DNA of 64,000 bases, from NCBI RefSeq assembly GCF_002776525.5, contig NC_045434.1, forward strand, positions 110,154,199 through 110,218,198, in the 5' to 3' direction. The DNA is from Piliocolobus tephrosceles. Taxonomy: Eukaryota > Chordata > Mammalia > Primates > Cercopithecidae. The position numbers were made by a program, and so were the translations under genes. The first letter of the stretch is position 1, and every line of letters begins with the position of its first letter. Below are positions 1 through 11,449 of this stretch, piece after piece. The notes beneath the pieces are model-generated. The model was not told the DNA's origin. It saw only the letters and a program-made list of their open reading frames with translations, and made no database searches.

Positions 1-2656
1 AGTTTGAAGTCAGGTAGTATGATACCTCCAGCTTTGTTCTTTTTGCTTAGGATTGTCTTGGCTATATGGGGTCTTCTTTGATTCCATATGAAATTCAAAG
101 AAGTTTTTTTTTCTAATTCTGTGAAGAATATCAATGATAGTTTGATGCATTCAATTCAATACCATTGAATCTATAAATTACTTTGGGCAATATGACATTT
201 TAATGATATTGATTCTTCCTATCCATGAGGATGGAATGTTTTTCCTTTTGTTTGTGTCCTCTCATTTCCTTGAGCAGTGGTTTGTAGTTCTCTTTGAAGA
301 GGTCCTTCACATCCCTTGTTAGCTGTATTTCTAGGTATTTACTTCTCTTTGTAGCAATTGTGAGTGGGAGTTCATTCATGATTTGTCTCTCTGCTTGTCT
401 ACTGTTGGTGTCAAGGAATACTTGTGATTTTTGCACACTGATTTTGTGTCCTGAGAATTTGCTGAAGTTGCTTATCAGCTTAAGGAGTTTTGGGCTGACA
501 TAATGGGGTTTTCTAAATATATAACCATGTCATCTGCAAACAGAGACAATTTGACTTCCTCTCTTTCTGTTTGAATACCCTTTATTTATTTCTCTCGCCT
601 GATTGCTCTGGCCAGAACTTCCAATAATATGTTGAATAGGGGTGGTGAGAGAGGGCATCCTTGTCTTGTAATTGTTTTCCAAGGGAAAGCAACTTTTGCC
701 CGTTCAATATGCTACTGGCTGTGGGTTTGTCATAAATGGCTGTTATTATTTTGAGACATGTTCCATCAATACCTAGTTTATTGAGAGTTTTTAGCATAAA
801 GGGATGGTGAATTTTATTGAAGGCCTTTTCTGCATCTATTGAGACAATCGTGTGGTTTTGTCTTTGGTTCTGTTTATGTGATGGGTTACGTTTATTTATT
901 TGCATGTGATGACCCAGACTTGCATCACAGGCATGAAGCCTACTTGATTATGATAGATAAGTTCTTTGATGTGCTGCTGGATTTGATCTGCAGGTATTTT
1001 ATTGACAATTTTCACGTTGATGCTCATTAGGGATATTGGCCTAAAGTTTTCTTTTTTGTTGTTGTTGTGTTTCTGGCAGATTTTGATATCAGGATGATTC
1101 TGGCTTCATAAAATGAGTTAGGGAGGAGTACCTCCTTTTCAATTGTTTGGAATAGTTTCAGAAGGAATGGTATTATCACCTCTTTGTACCTCTGGTAGAA
1201 TTCAGCTGTGAATCCATCTGGTCCTGGGATATTTTTTGGTTGGTAGGCTATTAATTGCTGCCTCAATTTCAGAACTTTTTGTTGATCTATTTAGGGATTT
1301 GACTTCTTCCTGGTTTAGTCTTAGGAGGCTGTATGTGTCCAGGAATTTATCCATTTTTCCTAGATTTTCTAGTTTATTTGCATATAGATGTTTATAGTAT
1401 TCTCTGATGGTAGTTTGTGTTTCTCTAGGGTCAGTGGTGATATCTCCTTTATTACTTTTTATTCTGTCATTTAATTTTTCTCTCTTTTCTTCTTTATTAG
1501 TCTAGCTAATAGTCTATCTATTCTGTTGATTTTTTCAAAAAAAACCAGCTTCTGGATTCAGTGATTTTTTGGTGAGTTTTTTGTGTCTCTATCTCCTTTA
1601 ATTCTGTTCTACACTTAGTTATTTCTTGTCTTTTGCTAGCTTTTGGATTAGTTTGCTCTTGTTTCTCTAGCTCTTCTAATAGTGATGTTAGGGTGTCAAT
1701 TTGAGATATTTCTGGCTTTCTGATGTGAGTATTTAGTGCTATAAGTTTTTCTCTACACACTGTTTTAGCTGTATCCCAGAGATTTCGGTACATTGTTTCT
1801 TTGCTCTCATTGGTTTCAAAGAACTTCTTGATCTCTGCCTTAATTCCATTATTTACCCAGAAGTCATTTAGGAGCAGGTTTTTCAATTTGCATGTAATCA
1901 TGTGGTTTTGAGTGAGTTCCTTAATCCCGAGTTCTAATTTGATTGCACTGTGGTCTGAGAGACTCTTTGTTATGATTTAGTTCTTTTGCACTTGCTGAGG
2001 AGTGTTTTACTTCCAATTATGTGGTCGATTTTAGAATAAGTGCTATGTGGCACTGATAGGAATGTGTATTCTGTTGATTTGGGATGGAGAGTTCTGTAGA
2101 TGTCTATTAGGTCCACTTGATCCAGAGCTGAGTTCAAGTCCTGAATATTCTTGTTAATCTCCTGTCCTTTGATCTGTCTAACATTGACAGTGGGGTGCTA
2201 AAGTGTCTCACTACTATTGTGTGGGAGTCTACGTGTCTTTGTAGGTCTCTAAGAACTTGTTTTATGAATCTGGATCCTCCTGTATCTGATGTCTGTATAT
2301 TTAGGATAGTTAGCTCTTCTCATTGAATTGATCCCTTTGCCATTATGCAATGCCCTTCTTTGTCTTTTTTGAAATTTGTTGGTTTAAAGTCTGTTTTGTC
2401 AGGGACTAGGATTGAACCACATGGTTTTGCTTGTTTGTTTGTTTGTTTGTTTTTTGCTTTTTATTTGCTTGGTAAATTTTCCTTCATCCCTTTATTTTGA
2501 GCCTATGTGTGTCTTTGCACGTGAGATGAATCTCCTGAATATAGCACACTGATGGGTCTTGATTTTTTATCCAATTTGCCAGTCTGTGTCTTTTAACTGG
2601 GGTATTTATCCCATTTACATTTAAGGTATTGTTATGTGTGAGTTTGATCCTGTCAT
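1..2656 (-). pseudogene. L1 ORF2 remnant (endonuclease/reverse transcriptase), broken
   Basis: ORF2p is the L1 endonuclease plus reverse transcriptase that carries out target-primed reverse transcription. Here only separated open stretches remain on the minus strand: 1901-1518 (endonuclease-to-RT linker, residues such as LLLNDFWVNNGIKAEIKKFFETNE), 1266-1027 (RT entry with PGPDGFTAEFYQRYKE), 905-582 (IDAEKAFNKIHHPF, the first RT catalytic region) and 436-200 (FLDTNSRQAERQIMNELP..RSKYLEIQLTRDVKDLFKENY). The order and orientation match a normal ORF2 read from 2656 downwards. The C-terminal part lies outside the window. Confidence 0.85.
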
Positions 2657-2714
2657 CGTGATGCTATCTGTTATTTTGCACACTAGTTGATACAGTTTCT
2701 TCATAGTGTCATTG

Positions 2715-3755
2715 GTCTCTACATTTTGGCGTATTTTTGCAGTGACAGGTACCAGATTTTCCTTTCTATATTTAGTGCTTCCTTCAAGAGCCCTTGCAAG
2801 ACAGGTCTAGTGGTGACAAAATCCCTCAGCATCTGCTCGTCTGAAAAGGATTTTATTTCTCCTCTGCTTATGAAGCTTAGTTTGGTGGGATATGAAATTC
2901 TGGGTTGAAAATTCTTTTCTTTAAGAATGTTGAATATTGACCCTTAATCTCTTCTGGGGTGTAGAGTTTCTGCTGAGAGGTCCACTATTAGTCTGATGGG
3001 CTTCCCTTTGTGGGTGGTGACCTGGCCTTTCTCTCTGGCTGCCCTTAACACCTTTTCTTTCATTTTGCCCTTGGAGAATCTGATGATTATATGTCTTGGG
3101 GTTGTCCTTCTCATAGAGTATCTTAGTGGTGGTGTCCTCTGTATTTCATGAATTTGTGTTGGCCATCTTGCTAGGTTGGGGAAGTTGTTTCGGGTAATAT
3201 CCTGAAGTGTGTTTTCCAGCTTGTTCCCATTCTCCCTGTCTTCTTCAGGTACTCCAATCAATCATAGATTTGGTCTTTCTACGTAGTTGCATATTTCTTG
3301 GAGGCTTTGTTTGTTCGCTTGTTTGTCATTCTTTTTTCTCTAACCTTGTCTGTATGTTTTGTTTCCAACTCAAAGTGGTCTTCAAATTCTGATATATTTT
3401 CTTCTGCTTAGTCGATTTGGCTACTGATAATCGTGTATGCTTCACGAAGTTCTCATGCTGTGTTTTTCAGCTCTGTCAGGTCATTTATGTCCCCCTCTAA
3501 GCTGGTTATTCTAGCTAGCAGCTCCTCTAACCTTTTATCAAGGTTCTTAGCTTCTTTGCATTGGATTAGAACATGCTCCGTTAGCTCACCAAAGTTTTTT
3601 TTATTACCGTCTTCTGAAGCCTACCTTTGTCAATTCATCCATCTCATCCTCCATCCAGTTCTGTGCCCTTGCTGGAGAGGTGTGGTGATTGTTTGGAGCA
3701 GAAGAGGTACTCTGGCCTCTGGGTTTTCAGCATTTTTTCATTGATTGTTTCCCAT
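2715..3755 (-). pseudogene. L1 ORF1 remnant (RNA-binding protein), broken
   Basis: ORF1p coats L1 RNA and forms trimers. The best preserved part is the RNA-recognition/C-terminal region at 3261-2944, which keeps the GVPEEDRENGNKLENTLQ and GKPIRLIVDLSAETLHPRRD type blocks in family order. The upstream coiled-coil portion (about 3755-3270) is frame-broken. The start codon was placed at the CAT on the plus strand near 3753 by analogy with the better preserved copy at 22654. Boundaries are approximate. Confidence 0.75.
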
Positions 3756-4394
3756 CTACATAAGTCCGTCTAGTTTTGATCTTTGAGGCTGCTGACCATT
3801 GGATGGGGTTTTTGTGGAGATGTTTTGTTTTGTTGATGCTGTTGTTGTTGCTTTCTGTTTGTTTTTCTTTCAATGGTCAGGTCCCTTTTCTGTAGGGCTG
3901 CTGCAATTTGCTGGGGGTTCACTTTAGGCCCTATTCATCTGGTTCACTCCCACACCTGGAGTTGTCACTCAAGGAGGCTGGATAACAGCAAAAATGGTGC
4001 CTCTCCTTCTTCTGGGATCTCTGACCTCAAGGGGCACCAACCTGATGCCAGTAGGATTGCTTCTGTATAGGGTGTCTGATAATCCCTGTTGGAGGGTCTC
4101 ACCCAGCTGGGTGCAGGGTGAATGGGACCCATTTAATGAAGCACTTTGACTGTCCCTTGGTGGAGGGGGCATGCTTCGCTGAGGGGAAACCCACTCATCT
4201 GGGCTGCCTGGATTTCTCAGAACTACCAGCAGGAAAGGCTAAGTCTGCTACTCTGCAGAGACTGTGGCCACCACTCCCCTTAGGGACTCAGGCCCTGGGA
4301 GATTAGGGTTTTGTTCCTGAGCCTCTGGCTGGAGTTGGTGGAGTTCCTGCAGGGAGGCCCTGCCCAGTGAGGAAGGATGGGTCAGGGTCAGGAT

Positions 4395-4882
4395 AGGCCA
4401 GTACTTCTAAATTCAGGCAATATTTCTGTAAAAGACAGTCATATACTGATAATTTGTCAATGTTAGCAATAGGAATGTCAAATATCTCATACATTTGCCA
4501 TCACACAAGGAACAGCCTCAACATCAAGAATCAGCAAGGACAGAACAGATATATTCACAGAAGTAGGAGACATTTTTGTCTAGTAGGCAGTACTACATTG
4601 ATTTACAACAGGGACTTCTATATTACTGCATTCAGGATTACATCACAGACCTGACAAAATTTCTAATCATTCTTCTATTAAGCAAGAATATACTCATAAA
4701 GCAGGCAGCAGTAAACACCATGGGCCAATTTCTGCTACACTTGGAATAATTCCTCAGAAAATATCTTCAGATAAATAAAGAAAAAAATGAAAGCTAGAAA
4801 CTCGTGATCTTAATGTGCAGTACTGAAACTATGGATTTTAGTACCACATACTGATAAAAGCACCAATCAGGAAGAGCTGCCT
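4395..4882. other. Unassigned 490-bp segment between two L1 copies
   Basis: AT-rich sequence with no Alu, L1 or LTR wording that I recognise and no convincing frame. It lies between the 5' end of the L1 at 1-4394 and the ORF2 end of an older antisense L1. An AATAAA lies on the plus strand near 4773. It could be pre-existing genomic DNA, an old retroposed transcript or a diverged LTR. Confidence 0.4.
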
Positions 4883-5429
4883 TTGTTGAAAATTAGTTGA
4901 CCTATAAGTTTTGAATTTATATCTGCACTGTTTATTCTGTTTCATTGGGCTATGTGTCTGTTTTTGTGCCAGAACCATACTGTTTTGATTACTATTGCTT
5001 TATAATATAATTTGAAATCAAGAAGTATGATTTCTCCAACCAAGTTTTTCTTTCTCTTGATTATTTTGACTACTCTAGGTCTCTTATGATTCCATAAAAG
5101 TTTTAGACTTGTTTCTCAAAAAAATGCATTTGGAATTTTGATAAAGATTGTGTTGAATCTGTAGACCTTTTTGGGTAGTATAGACGTTTTGACAATTTTA
5201 ATTCTCCTAATCCATAAACACTGGATATTTATGAATTTTTTCAGTATGTAGGTGTTTCACTTCCTTGGTTAAATGTATTCCTAGCTATTTTATTCTTTTT
5301 AATGCTTTCATGAATAGGTTTGTTTCTTGATTTCTTTTTCAGATAGTGTGTTATTGATGCAAGAAATCCAAGTGATATTTTAACATTAATTTTGTATCCT
5401 GAAACTTTACTGAATTCATTTATAAGTTT
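4883..5429 (-). mobile_element. Old antisense L1, left part of a split copy
   Basis: Reverse-strand ORF2 C-terminal wording, diverged: the plus strand reads like the reverse complement of the L1 segment containing the MDQWNRxE..., then the segment that encodes RFNAIPIK-type residues. It stops at 5429 and resumes at 15892 without loss: the phrase TTATAAGTT at 5421-5429 joins TCTAAAGATTTTTTTT at 15894, as in an intact L1. The gap is filled by an ERV-L-type provirus. Confidence 0.8.
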
Positions 5430-5904
5430 TGTCTACCTAAAAGCAACAGAAAGAGTGGCTCTTCAAAGACATACATTTATTCAGGAATGAGCAGGGAATT
5501 ATAATCTGGGATACAATTGCTAGAACAGATCATAGGCATATTCAAAGATGTTAGGACAAGAAGAAGCTATTAAGGCAAAAAGGGGAAATTCATGCAAGCT
5601 GTCTTAAAACAAAGTTGATCAGTCACAGAAGCCCATTGCAGGGACTGGTGATTACTCATTGGTAACACTAATTGCCGTTGGGAAGATGTCTTCATAGAAG
5701 CAATTTATCTGGAATTTTTTATGCTTTCAAAGAGTTCTTATAATAGTTGTTACCATGGGCATATGTGCATAAGGCCTTTAGAGAGTCTTGGTAATAGTTC
5801 TTAGCTCAGACATACAAGCATGAGGCCCCTCCTTCATGATCTGCCAGCTCTGCAGCCTTGGGTGTGACATAAGTGACTCAATTTTGCCATAGGCAGCTTT
5901 TATA
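5430..5904 (-). mobile_element. 3' LTR of ERV-L-type provirus (minus strand)
   Basis: About 475 bp. It starts TG on the plus strand at 5430 and ends at 5904 in a decayed CA. A reverse-complement polyadenylation signal (TTTATT near 5477) is consistent with minus-strand orientation. It is clearly homologous along its length to 8492-8679 plus 15603-15891, the other LTR, at very roughly three quarters identity by eye, which means an old insertion. Just outside, at 5905-5920, the minus strand has AAAAGGGGAAAA, a polypurine tract in the right place. Confidence 0.75.
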
Positions 5905-6769
5905 TTTTCCCCTTTTGATCAAGACCTTTCTCTGAAAGTGTTGCTGCTAAATCAATCTGTAGTTAGGTTTTAATTGTCCTTCAGTGCTGGAATCGACCTG
6001 TCCTGGTTGGTCTGGTCCCACATTGGAAGGGAAGGATGATAGCTAACAATTCTGAGTCAATGTCAAGATTCTTCTGGCCACATTTGAGCAACAAGGAGGT
6101 CTATAAGGAGTGGCTGTCAGGCTAAGTTTTCCTGGAGTTCACTGGCAAGTTCAATTTTGTCAATTCCATAGTTTTTGGAAGTATTCTTTTGAAGTGCTTG
6201 ACATTATTCTGATAGGTGTTGTATGTCTGTAGAAATTTGACCAACAACAGGTACAAAGTTTTAAAAGAATAATACAACCACAACATGATAACTCAAGTTT
6301 GTATAATGGTTCTCAGCTATGGATCTAGGTTTACAGGCAACCAACTAAACAAATTGAATGGCCATGGAAACCTATGGTAGTGAGAAATTAGAGAAAACTA
6401 GAAGAGTTTGAGATTTAGTCCAGATTGTAAAATAACAAAAACTCAAAGACAATAAACGGGGCTACAATATGGTAATAGGTATACTATAATTTTTCTTTAG
6501 AAAAAAATCACACAAAAAATAGAGACAAGGAAAACAAGGACTATGTCTGGGAGGCTGTGGATCAATAACTAATGGGCACCTGAAATCATATTAATAACAG
6601 TTAAAATTTTAAAAAATTATACAAATGTATTTCTTTATTCTTAGTCCAAATTTAGAAAAATAAAGACAAAATTTTAAACATTTTTTTTCTCTCAACCAGG
6701 CATTCTAGATAAAGATTTAAGAAAGCTGAATTCTTACTTTTCGTAGGTTCACATCTTTTTTATTTTTAT

Positions 6770-6875
6770 TGTTTTTGGTATTTTTAGAGATAGGGTTTCA
6801 CTATGTTGCTCAGGCTGATCTTGAATTCCTGGCCTCAAGTGATCCCCCTGCTTCAGTCTTCTGAGTAGCTTGGAG
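6770..6875 (-). repeat. Alu monomer fragment, antisense
   Basis: Plus-strand wording GATAGGGTTTCACTATGTTG followed by CTCAGGCTGATCTTGAATTC is the reverse complement of an old Alu arm. It lacks the rest of the dimer. Old AluJ/FLAM-like copy. Confidence 0.7.
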
Positions 6876-7346
6876 AAAGTCTAGAAAGAGTGAGCCAAGT
6901 ATGAGCCTCTGTAACTGGCTCCTGAGTCTCATCTGAAGGCTCTAGAGTAAGTGAAATGTCCCAGCCTTTAGGGTCACAATTAGGTCCAAAAATTAAATTA
7001 ACATAGGATACATTAACAGGAGAAAAACTCAATACAAATTTTATGTAGCATGGGAGCACATAAAGAAGTAAAGGCCCCAAAGAAGCAGTTAGAGTCAGTT
7101 ACTAATATGCTGGATTGGACAAAGAATAGTAAACTCTAAAAATGTGACTAAATACTACTAGGAGGCCTAAAAGTTGTGTTATTCTAATAAGGTGTATATG
7201 TGTTGTTCTTGAAGATAAGGATGTGCCTTTTCTTCCAGTATAGGGAGGCTGACTTCCACATGGGAAGTTTATCTTCTGCTTTTTTAAAAAAAGAATGAAG
7301 GTCAAAGTGATCTTTATGTGCCTACTATTTTTCAAGTCTCTCTCTC

Positions 7347-7476
7347 TCTTTTTTTAATAGAGATAGGGTCTCTCCATGTTGCCCTGGCTGGTCTTGAACT
7401 CCTGGGTCCAAGTGATCCTCCCACCTTGACTTCCCAAGTACTGGGATTACAGGCACGAGTCACTACACCCAGCCCT
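7347..7476 (-). repeat. FLAM/AluJ-like monomer, antisense
   Basis: Reverse complement of one Alu arm, from a T-rich start through TCTCCATGTTGCCCTGGCTG to ACACCCAGCC. About 130 bp with a single arm only, so a free left monomer or a truncated old Alu. Confidence 0.75.
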
Positions 7477-8468
7477 CAAGTGTCTTTAACTTAAATAGTC
7501 AATATGCCAGAATAGCATATTTTAACATCTTAGAAATTTCACGTATAAAAATCTGAGTTGGTGGCTGTGAAGAGAATTGTGTTAGTACCTGAGAAGTTTT
7601 GAAAAAAATAAACGTTCTGCCAGAGAAGAATAAAGAAGAGGAGGAGTTGTAGGAAGAGAAGAGGAAGTCTTTGGAGAAGAAAGAGACTCAGTCAGCTTTG
7701 AGACAGTATTCTGCAGTGAAGTAATGCTTGTGTTCTAAATGCATTTTGAAGCCTCAGGATGACAATTAAGAATGGGCATCTCATTTGGACTGTTTAACTT
7801 TATAGACATAATTTTCTAATATAGCGCTAAGAAAAACAATTTTGAAAAGTTTGAATGATTGGATGATATGGACATGGGAATTCTCTGTTATTTTTGGTGA
7901 AATTTGTTCATTGCGTTACAAATGTGCACTAAGAAGGGCCATAATGTTTGAACATATAACCAGTTGGAGTTCCTGAAAGTGTTGTATGCTTTAGAATTGA
8001 AGAATCTCATTTCATTTCTTATTAATCACTCATGTGCCAAAACAAAATCTTATCAGCTTAATATGCTTATCTTCGCTTTTGAAAGATGTTCAGAAACATG
8101 TGAGGAGAGAGAGAAGAAAAGTAAAAGGACAAAATAATTTACAAACATGCATAAGTAACCAAAACTTAAACCAAGTGTACTTACCAGAAAGATAAGCCAA
8201 CTTTATACTAGAAGAGATTTACCAGAAAAGACATAAAAGTCTTTATAGTCCCAAGAGGGATTTAAGGTCCTTTACTAAAGCAGCCTTATCTCAATCAGAT
8301 ACCAAATAAAGAAAAAAACTTAATTAAAAGGAGGAAGTTCAAGAATCCCAGAGGAGATTCACTAAGGTGAGAAGGCAACTCAACAGATGCAGAGAGCCTA
8401 AGAAGCTCAGGTGGATACTGTACACAATTCCAGGGGCTGCCAATTTCTTGCAAGGTGAGCTTGCTTGG

Positions 8469-8489
8469 ATCTCACTTCTGACACCCCAC
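8469..8489 (-). promoter_or_regulatory. Primer binding site, tRNA-Leu type
   Basis: The plus strand reads GATCTCACTTCTGACACC next to the LTR edge. This closely resembles the 3' end of tRNA-Leu (one mismatch in the stem part and an altered CCA), so the minus strand is the matching primer binding site. ERV-L elements are known to be primed by tRNA-Leu. Its place directly inside the 5' LTR fixes the provirus orientation as minus. Confidence 0.7.
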
Positions 8490-8491
8490 TA

Positions 8492-8679
8492 TGTTAACCT
8501 AAAGTAACATCAGAGAGAGTGGCTCTCCAAAGAAAACATTTATTTGGAAATAAGCAGGAGGTTATAATGTGGGATATGCATGCTATCATTGATCATAGGC
8601 ATATGTGAGGAGGTTAATTATGCAAAGGAGAAGTTACTAAAGGTAAAAGTTTATGTAAACTGTCTTAAAACAAAGTTTA
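8492..8679 (-). mobile_element. 5' LTR of ERV-L-type provirus, part 1 (split)
   Basis: Matches 5430-5640 of the 3' LTR, including GAGAGTGGCTCTCCAAAG and CTGTCTTAAAACAAAGTT. It is interrupted after 8679 by a sense L1 and resumes at 15603. CAAAGTTTA at 8671-8679 and 15603-15611 is the target duplication of that L1. Confidence 0.8.
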
Positions 8680-8751
8680 GAAGAGGGTGGAGCAAGATGG
8701 CAGAATAGAATCTTACATCATTAATTACCCTCACAGGAACACCACATTTAT

Positions 8752-9290
8752 TTTAATTATTTTTCTTTATTTTACTTTAAGTTCTGGGATATATGTGCAG
8801 AACATGCACGTTTGTTACAAAGATATACATGTGTCATGGTGATTTGCTGCACTTATCAACCTGTTATCTAGGTTTTAAGCTCCACATGCATTAGGTATTT
8901 GTCCTAATGCTCTCCCTCCCCTTGCCCCCTACCTCCCAACAGGTCCCAGGGTGTGATGTTCTTCTCCCTGTGTCCATGTGTTCTCATTGTCCAGCTCCCA
9001 CTTATGAGTGAGAACATGCAGGGTTTGGTTTTCTGTTCCTGTGTTACTTTGCTAGAATGATGGCTTCCAGCTTCATCTGTGTCCCTGCAAAGAACATGAA
9101 CTCATTCTTTTTTATGGCTGCATAGTATTTCATGGTGTATATGTGCCACATTTTTTAAATTCAATAATTGATGGGCATTTGGGTTGGTTCCAAGTCTTTG
9201 CTATTGTAAATAGTGCTGCAATAAACATACGTGTGCATGTGTCATTATAGTAGAATGATTTATAATTATTTGGGTATATACCCAGTAATG
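8752..9290 (-). mobile_element. Antisense L1 3'-end fragment (L1PA-like)
   Basis: Plus strand from a T-rich start through TTTACTTTAAGTTCTGGGAT to TGGGTATATACCCAGTAATG is the reverse complement of L1 3'UTR and ORF2 C-terminus (minus-strand residues TIAKTWNQPKCPSII near 9200). It ends abruptly where a MaLR LTR begins, in mid-element on both sides. Confidence 0.85.
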
Positions 9291-9550
9291 GCCTCACAAT
9301 CATGTCGAAAGGCAAAAGAGGAGCAAAGCCACATCTTATATGGTGGCAGGCAAGACAGCATGTACAGGGGACCTCCCATTTATAAAACCATCAGATCTCA
9401 TGAAACTTATTCACTATCATGAGAACGGCATGGGAAAACCCACCTCGAGGATCAAATTACCTCCCAATGCATCCCTCCCATGACATGTGGGGATTATGGG
9501 AGTTACAACTTAAGATGTGATTTGGTTGGGGACACACCTAAACCATATCA
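9291..9550 (-). mobile_element. Partial MaLR LTR (MST/THE1-like), antisense
   Basis: Plus strand shows CATCAGATCTCATGAAACTT and ends AAACCATATCA, the reverse complement of the TGATATGGTTT start of MST/THE1 LTRs. The part that should contain TGTATTAGTCTGTTTTC is missing, lost at the junction with the adjacent L1 fragment. Confidence 0.85.
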
Positions 9551-10160
9551 AGGTCTGACCCAGTACAGCCCCAGTGATGGGTGGCCACAGAGGGCTTACA
9601 TTACCACCGCCTTAGTTTCAGGCAGCTCAGTACACACAGAGATTCTGTTTATTTGGGAGAAAGGAAGGGAAAAGAACAAGAGTCTCTGCCTGGTAATATA
9701 GATAATTATTCTGGATATTATCCAAGACCACTAAGGCAGTACCTCTGCAAGTCTTCATAAACAAGAGTATTACTGGACTTAGGGCCCAAGTCCCTTTGAA
9801 TACCTGGAAAACTTTCTCAAACAGGATGGGCACAAACATGCCCAGACTGCAAAGACTACAATAAATACTTAACTCTTCAATGCCCAGACACTGATGAATA
9901 TTTACAAACATAAAGATAGCCAGGAAAACATGACCTCACCAAACTAACTTGATAAGGTACCAAGGACCAATCCTGAAGAAATAGAGATATGTGACCCTTC
10001 AGACAGAATTCAAAATAGCTGTTTTCAGGAAACTCAAAGAAATTCAATGTAACACAGAGAAGGAATTCAGAATTTTATCAGATAAATTTAACAAAGAGAT
10101 TGAAATAATTTTTTAAAATCACATTTATTAGCAGAAATTCTGGAGCTAAAAAATGCAAAT
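9551..10160 (+). mobile_element. 5'UTR/ORF1 stretch of the interrupted sense L1
   Basis: Old L1 wording resumes after the MaLR piece (CAGCCCCAGTGATGGGTGGC) and runs into the ORF1 N-terminal region (GAAACTCAAAGAAATTCAAT). No intact frame. Confidence 0.65.
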
Positions 10161-10455
10161 GGCTGCCACAGTGACTAATGCCTGTAAACCCAGCACTGTG
10201 GGAGGCTGAGATGGGCGGATCACCTGAGGTCACCATGCTGGCCAACATGGTGAAACCCGGTCTCTACTAAAAATACAAAAAATAGCTGTGCGTAATGGCA
10301 CGTGCCTGTAAACCCAGTTACTCAGGAGGCTAAGGCAGGAGAAAATCACTTGAATCAGGAGTCGGAGGTTGCAGTGAGCCAAGACCGTGCCACTACACGC
10401 CAGCCTGAAGACAGAGCAAGGCTCCGTCAAAAAAAAAAAAAAAAAAAAAAAAAAA
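10161..10455 (+). repeat. Alu (J/S type), sense
   Basis: Dimeric Alu from GGCTGCCACAGTGACTAATG to a 25-base A tail. Its target site TGCAAAT(GG) at 10154 is repeated at 10457 behind the tail. Diverged from consensus at many CpG positions. Confidence 0.93.
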
Positions 10456-10467
10456 TTGCAAATGGCA

Positions 10468-10761
10468 GGCTGGCCACAGTGGCTCATATCTGTAATCCCA
10501 GCACTTTGGGAGGTCAAGGCGGGTGGATCACCTGAGGTCAGGAGTTTGAGACCAGTCTGTCCAACATGGCAAAACCCCATCTCTACTAAAAATTACAAAA
10601 AATTAGCCAGGCATGATAGCAAGCACCTGTAATCCCAGCTACTTGGGAGACTGAGGCAGGAGAATTGCTTCAACCTAGGAGGCAGAGGTTGCAGTGAGCC
10701 AAGATCATGCCATTGCACTCCAGCTTGGGTGAGAGAGTGAGACTCTGTCTGAAAAAAAAAA
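10468..10761 (+). repeat. AluS-like, sense, second insertion at the same site
   Basis: Complete Alu from GGCTGGCCACAGTGGCTCAT to a short A tail, flanked by TGCAAATGGCA at 10457-10467 and 10762-10772. It sits immediately behind the Alu at 10161-10455. Confidence 0.95.
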
Positions 10762-11077
10762 TGCAAATGGCATACTGAAGAATCCATCAGAGTCTTTTAA
10801 TAGCAGAATTGATCAGGCAGAAGAAAGAATTAGTGAGCCTGAAGACAAGCTATTTGAAAATACTGTCAGAGGAGACAGATAAAAGAAAAAAGCATAACAA
10901 ATAATAAAGCATGCCTATAGGATCTACAAAATAGCCTCAAAAGGGCAAATTTAAGTTATTGGCCTTAAAGAGGAGGTAGAGAGAGAGAAAGGAATAAAAA
11001 GCCTATTCAAAGGGATAATAATAGAGAAATCCTAGAGAAATATATCAATATCCATATATGAGAAGATTATAGAACAT

Positions 11078-11449
11078 TGTATTCGTCTGTTTTCATGCTG
11101 CTGATAAAGACATATCCAAGACTGGGAAGAAAAAGAAGTTTTATGGACCTACAGTTCCAGGTGGCTGGGGAGGCCTCACAATCATGGTGGGAGGTAAGGA
11201 GGAGCAAGGAGGAGAAAGTCATGTCTTACGTGGATGGTGGCAGGCAAAAGAGAGAGCTTGTGCAGGGGAACTCCCATTTTTAAAACCATCAGATCTCATG
11301 AGACTCATGCACTATCAAGAGAACAGCACAGGAAAGACCCACCCCCATAATTCAATCACCTCCCACTAGGTTTCTCCAGTGACACGTGGGAATTGTGGGA
11401 GTTTCAATTCAAGATGAGATTTTGGTGGGAACACAGCCAAACCATATCA
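11078..11449 (-). mobile_element. MaLR LTR (MST/THE1-like), antisense, complete
   Basis: Plus strand starts TGTATTCGTCTGTTTTCATG and ends AACCATATCA, the two ends of a THE1/MST LTR in reverse. Length is about 372 bp, normal for the family. Five-base flanks AACAT (11073-11077) and AACAC (11450-11454) look like a 5-bp target duplication with one change. Confidence 0.92.

Larger units (their letters stand above)
1..4394 (-). mobile_element. L1 LINE, antisense, 3' end cut by window edge
   Basis: Read on the minus strand this is 5'UTR (about 4394-3756), ORF1 (start codon complement near 3755, running to about 2715), a short inter-ORF spacer and ORF2 from about 2656 down to base 1. ORF1p-like residues are visible in 3261-2944 (a GVPEED...NFPNLAR block followed by a PIRL..DLSAETL block). 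ORF2p-like blocks include PGPDGFTAEFYQ near 1210 and IDAEKAFNKIHHPFMLKTL near 840. Stops and frameshifts break both frames, so it is not functional. The 5'UTR is only about 640 bases, so the element is probably somewhat 5'-truncated. The junction with unrelated sequence lies at about 4394; it is approximate. Confidence 0.9.
5905..8491 (-). mobile_element. Internal region of ERV-L-type provirus, decayed, with Alu fragments
   Basis: Lies between the two LTRs. On the minus strand it begins next to the 5' LTR with a primer binding site (see 8469-8489) and ends with a polypurine tract at 5905-5920. At about 2.6 kb it is much shorter than a complete gag-pol, and I see no recognisable reverse transcriptase or protease frame, so it is either heavily deleted or a non-autonomous derivative. 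Two Alu-related antisense monomer fragments sit inside it. Confidence 0.6.

Noticed and set aside
8469..8489. tRNA-Leu-like 3' end, possible tRNA gene or SINE
   Set aside because: Only the last 18 bases match and they abut an LTR; it is a primer binding site.
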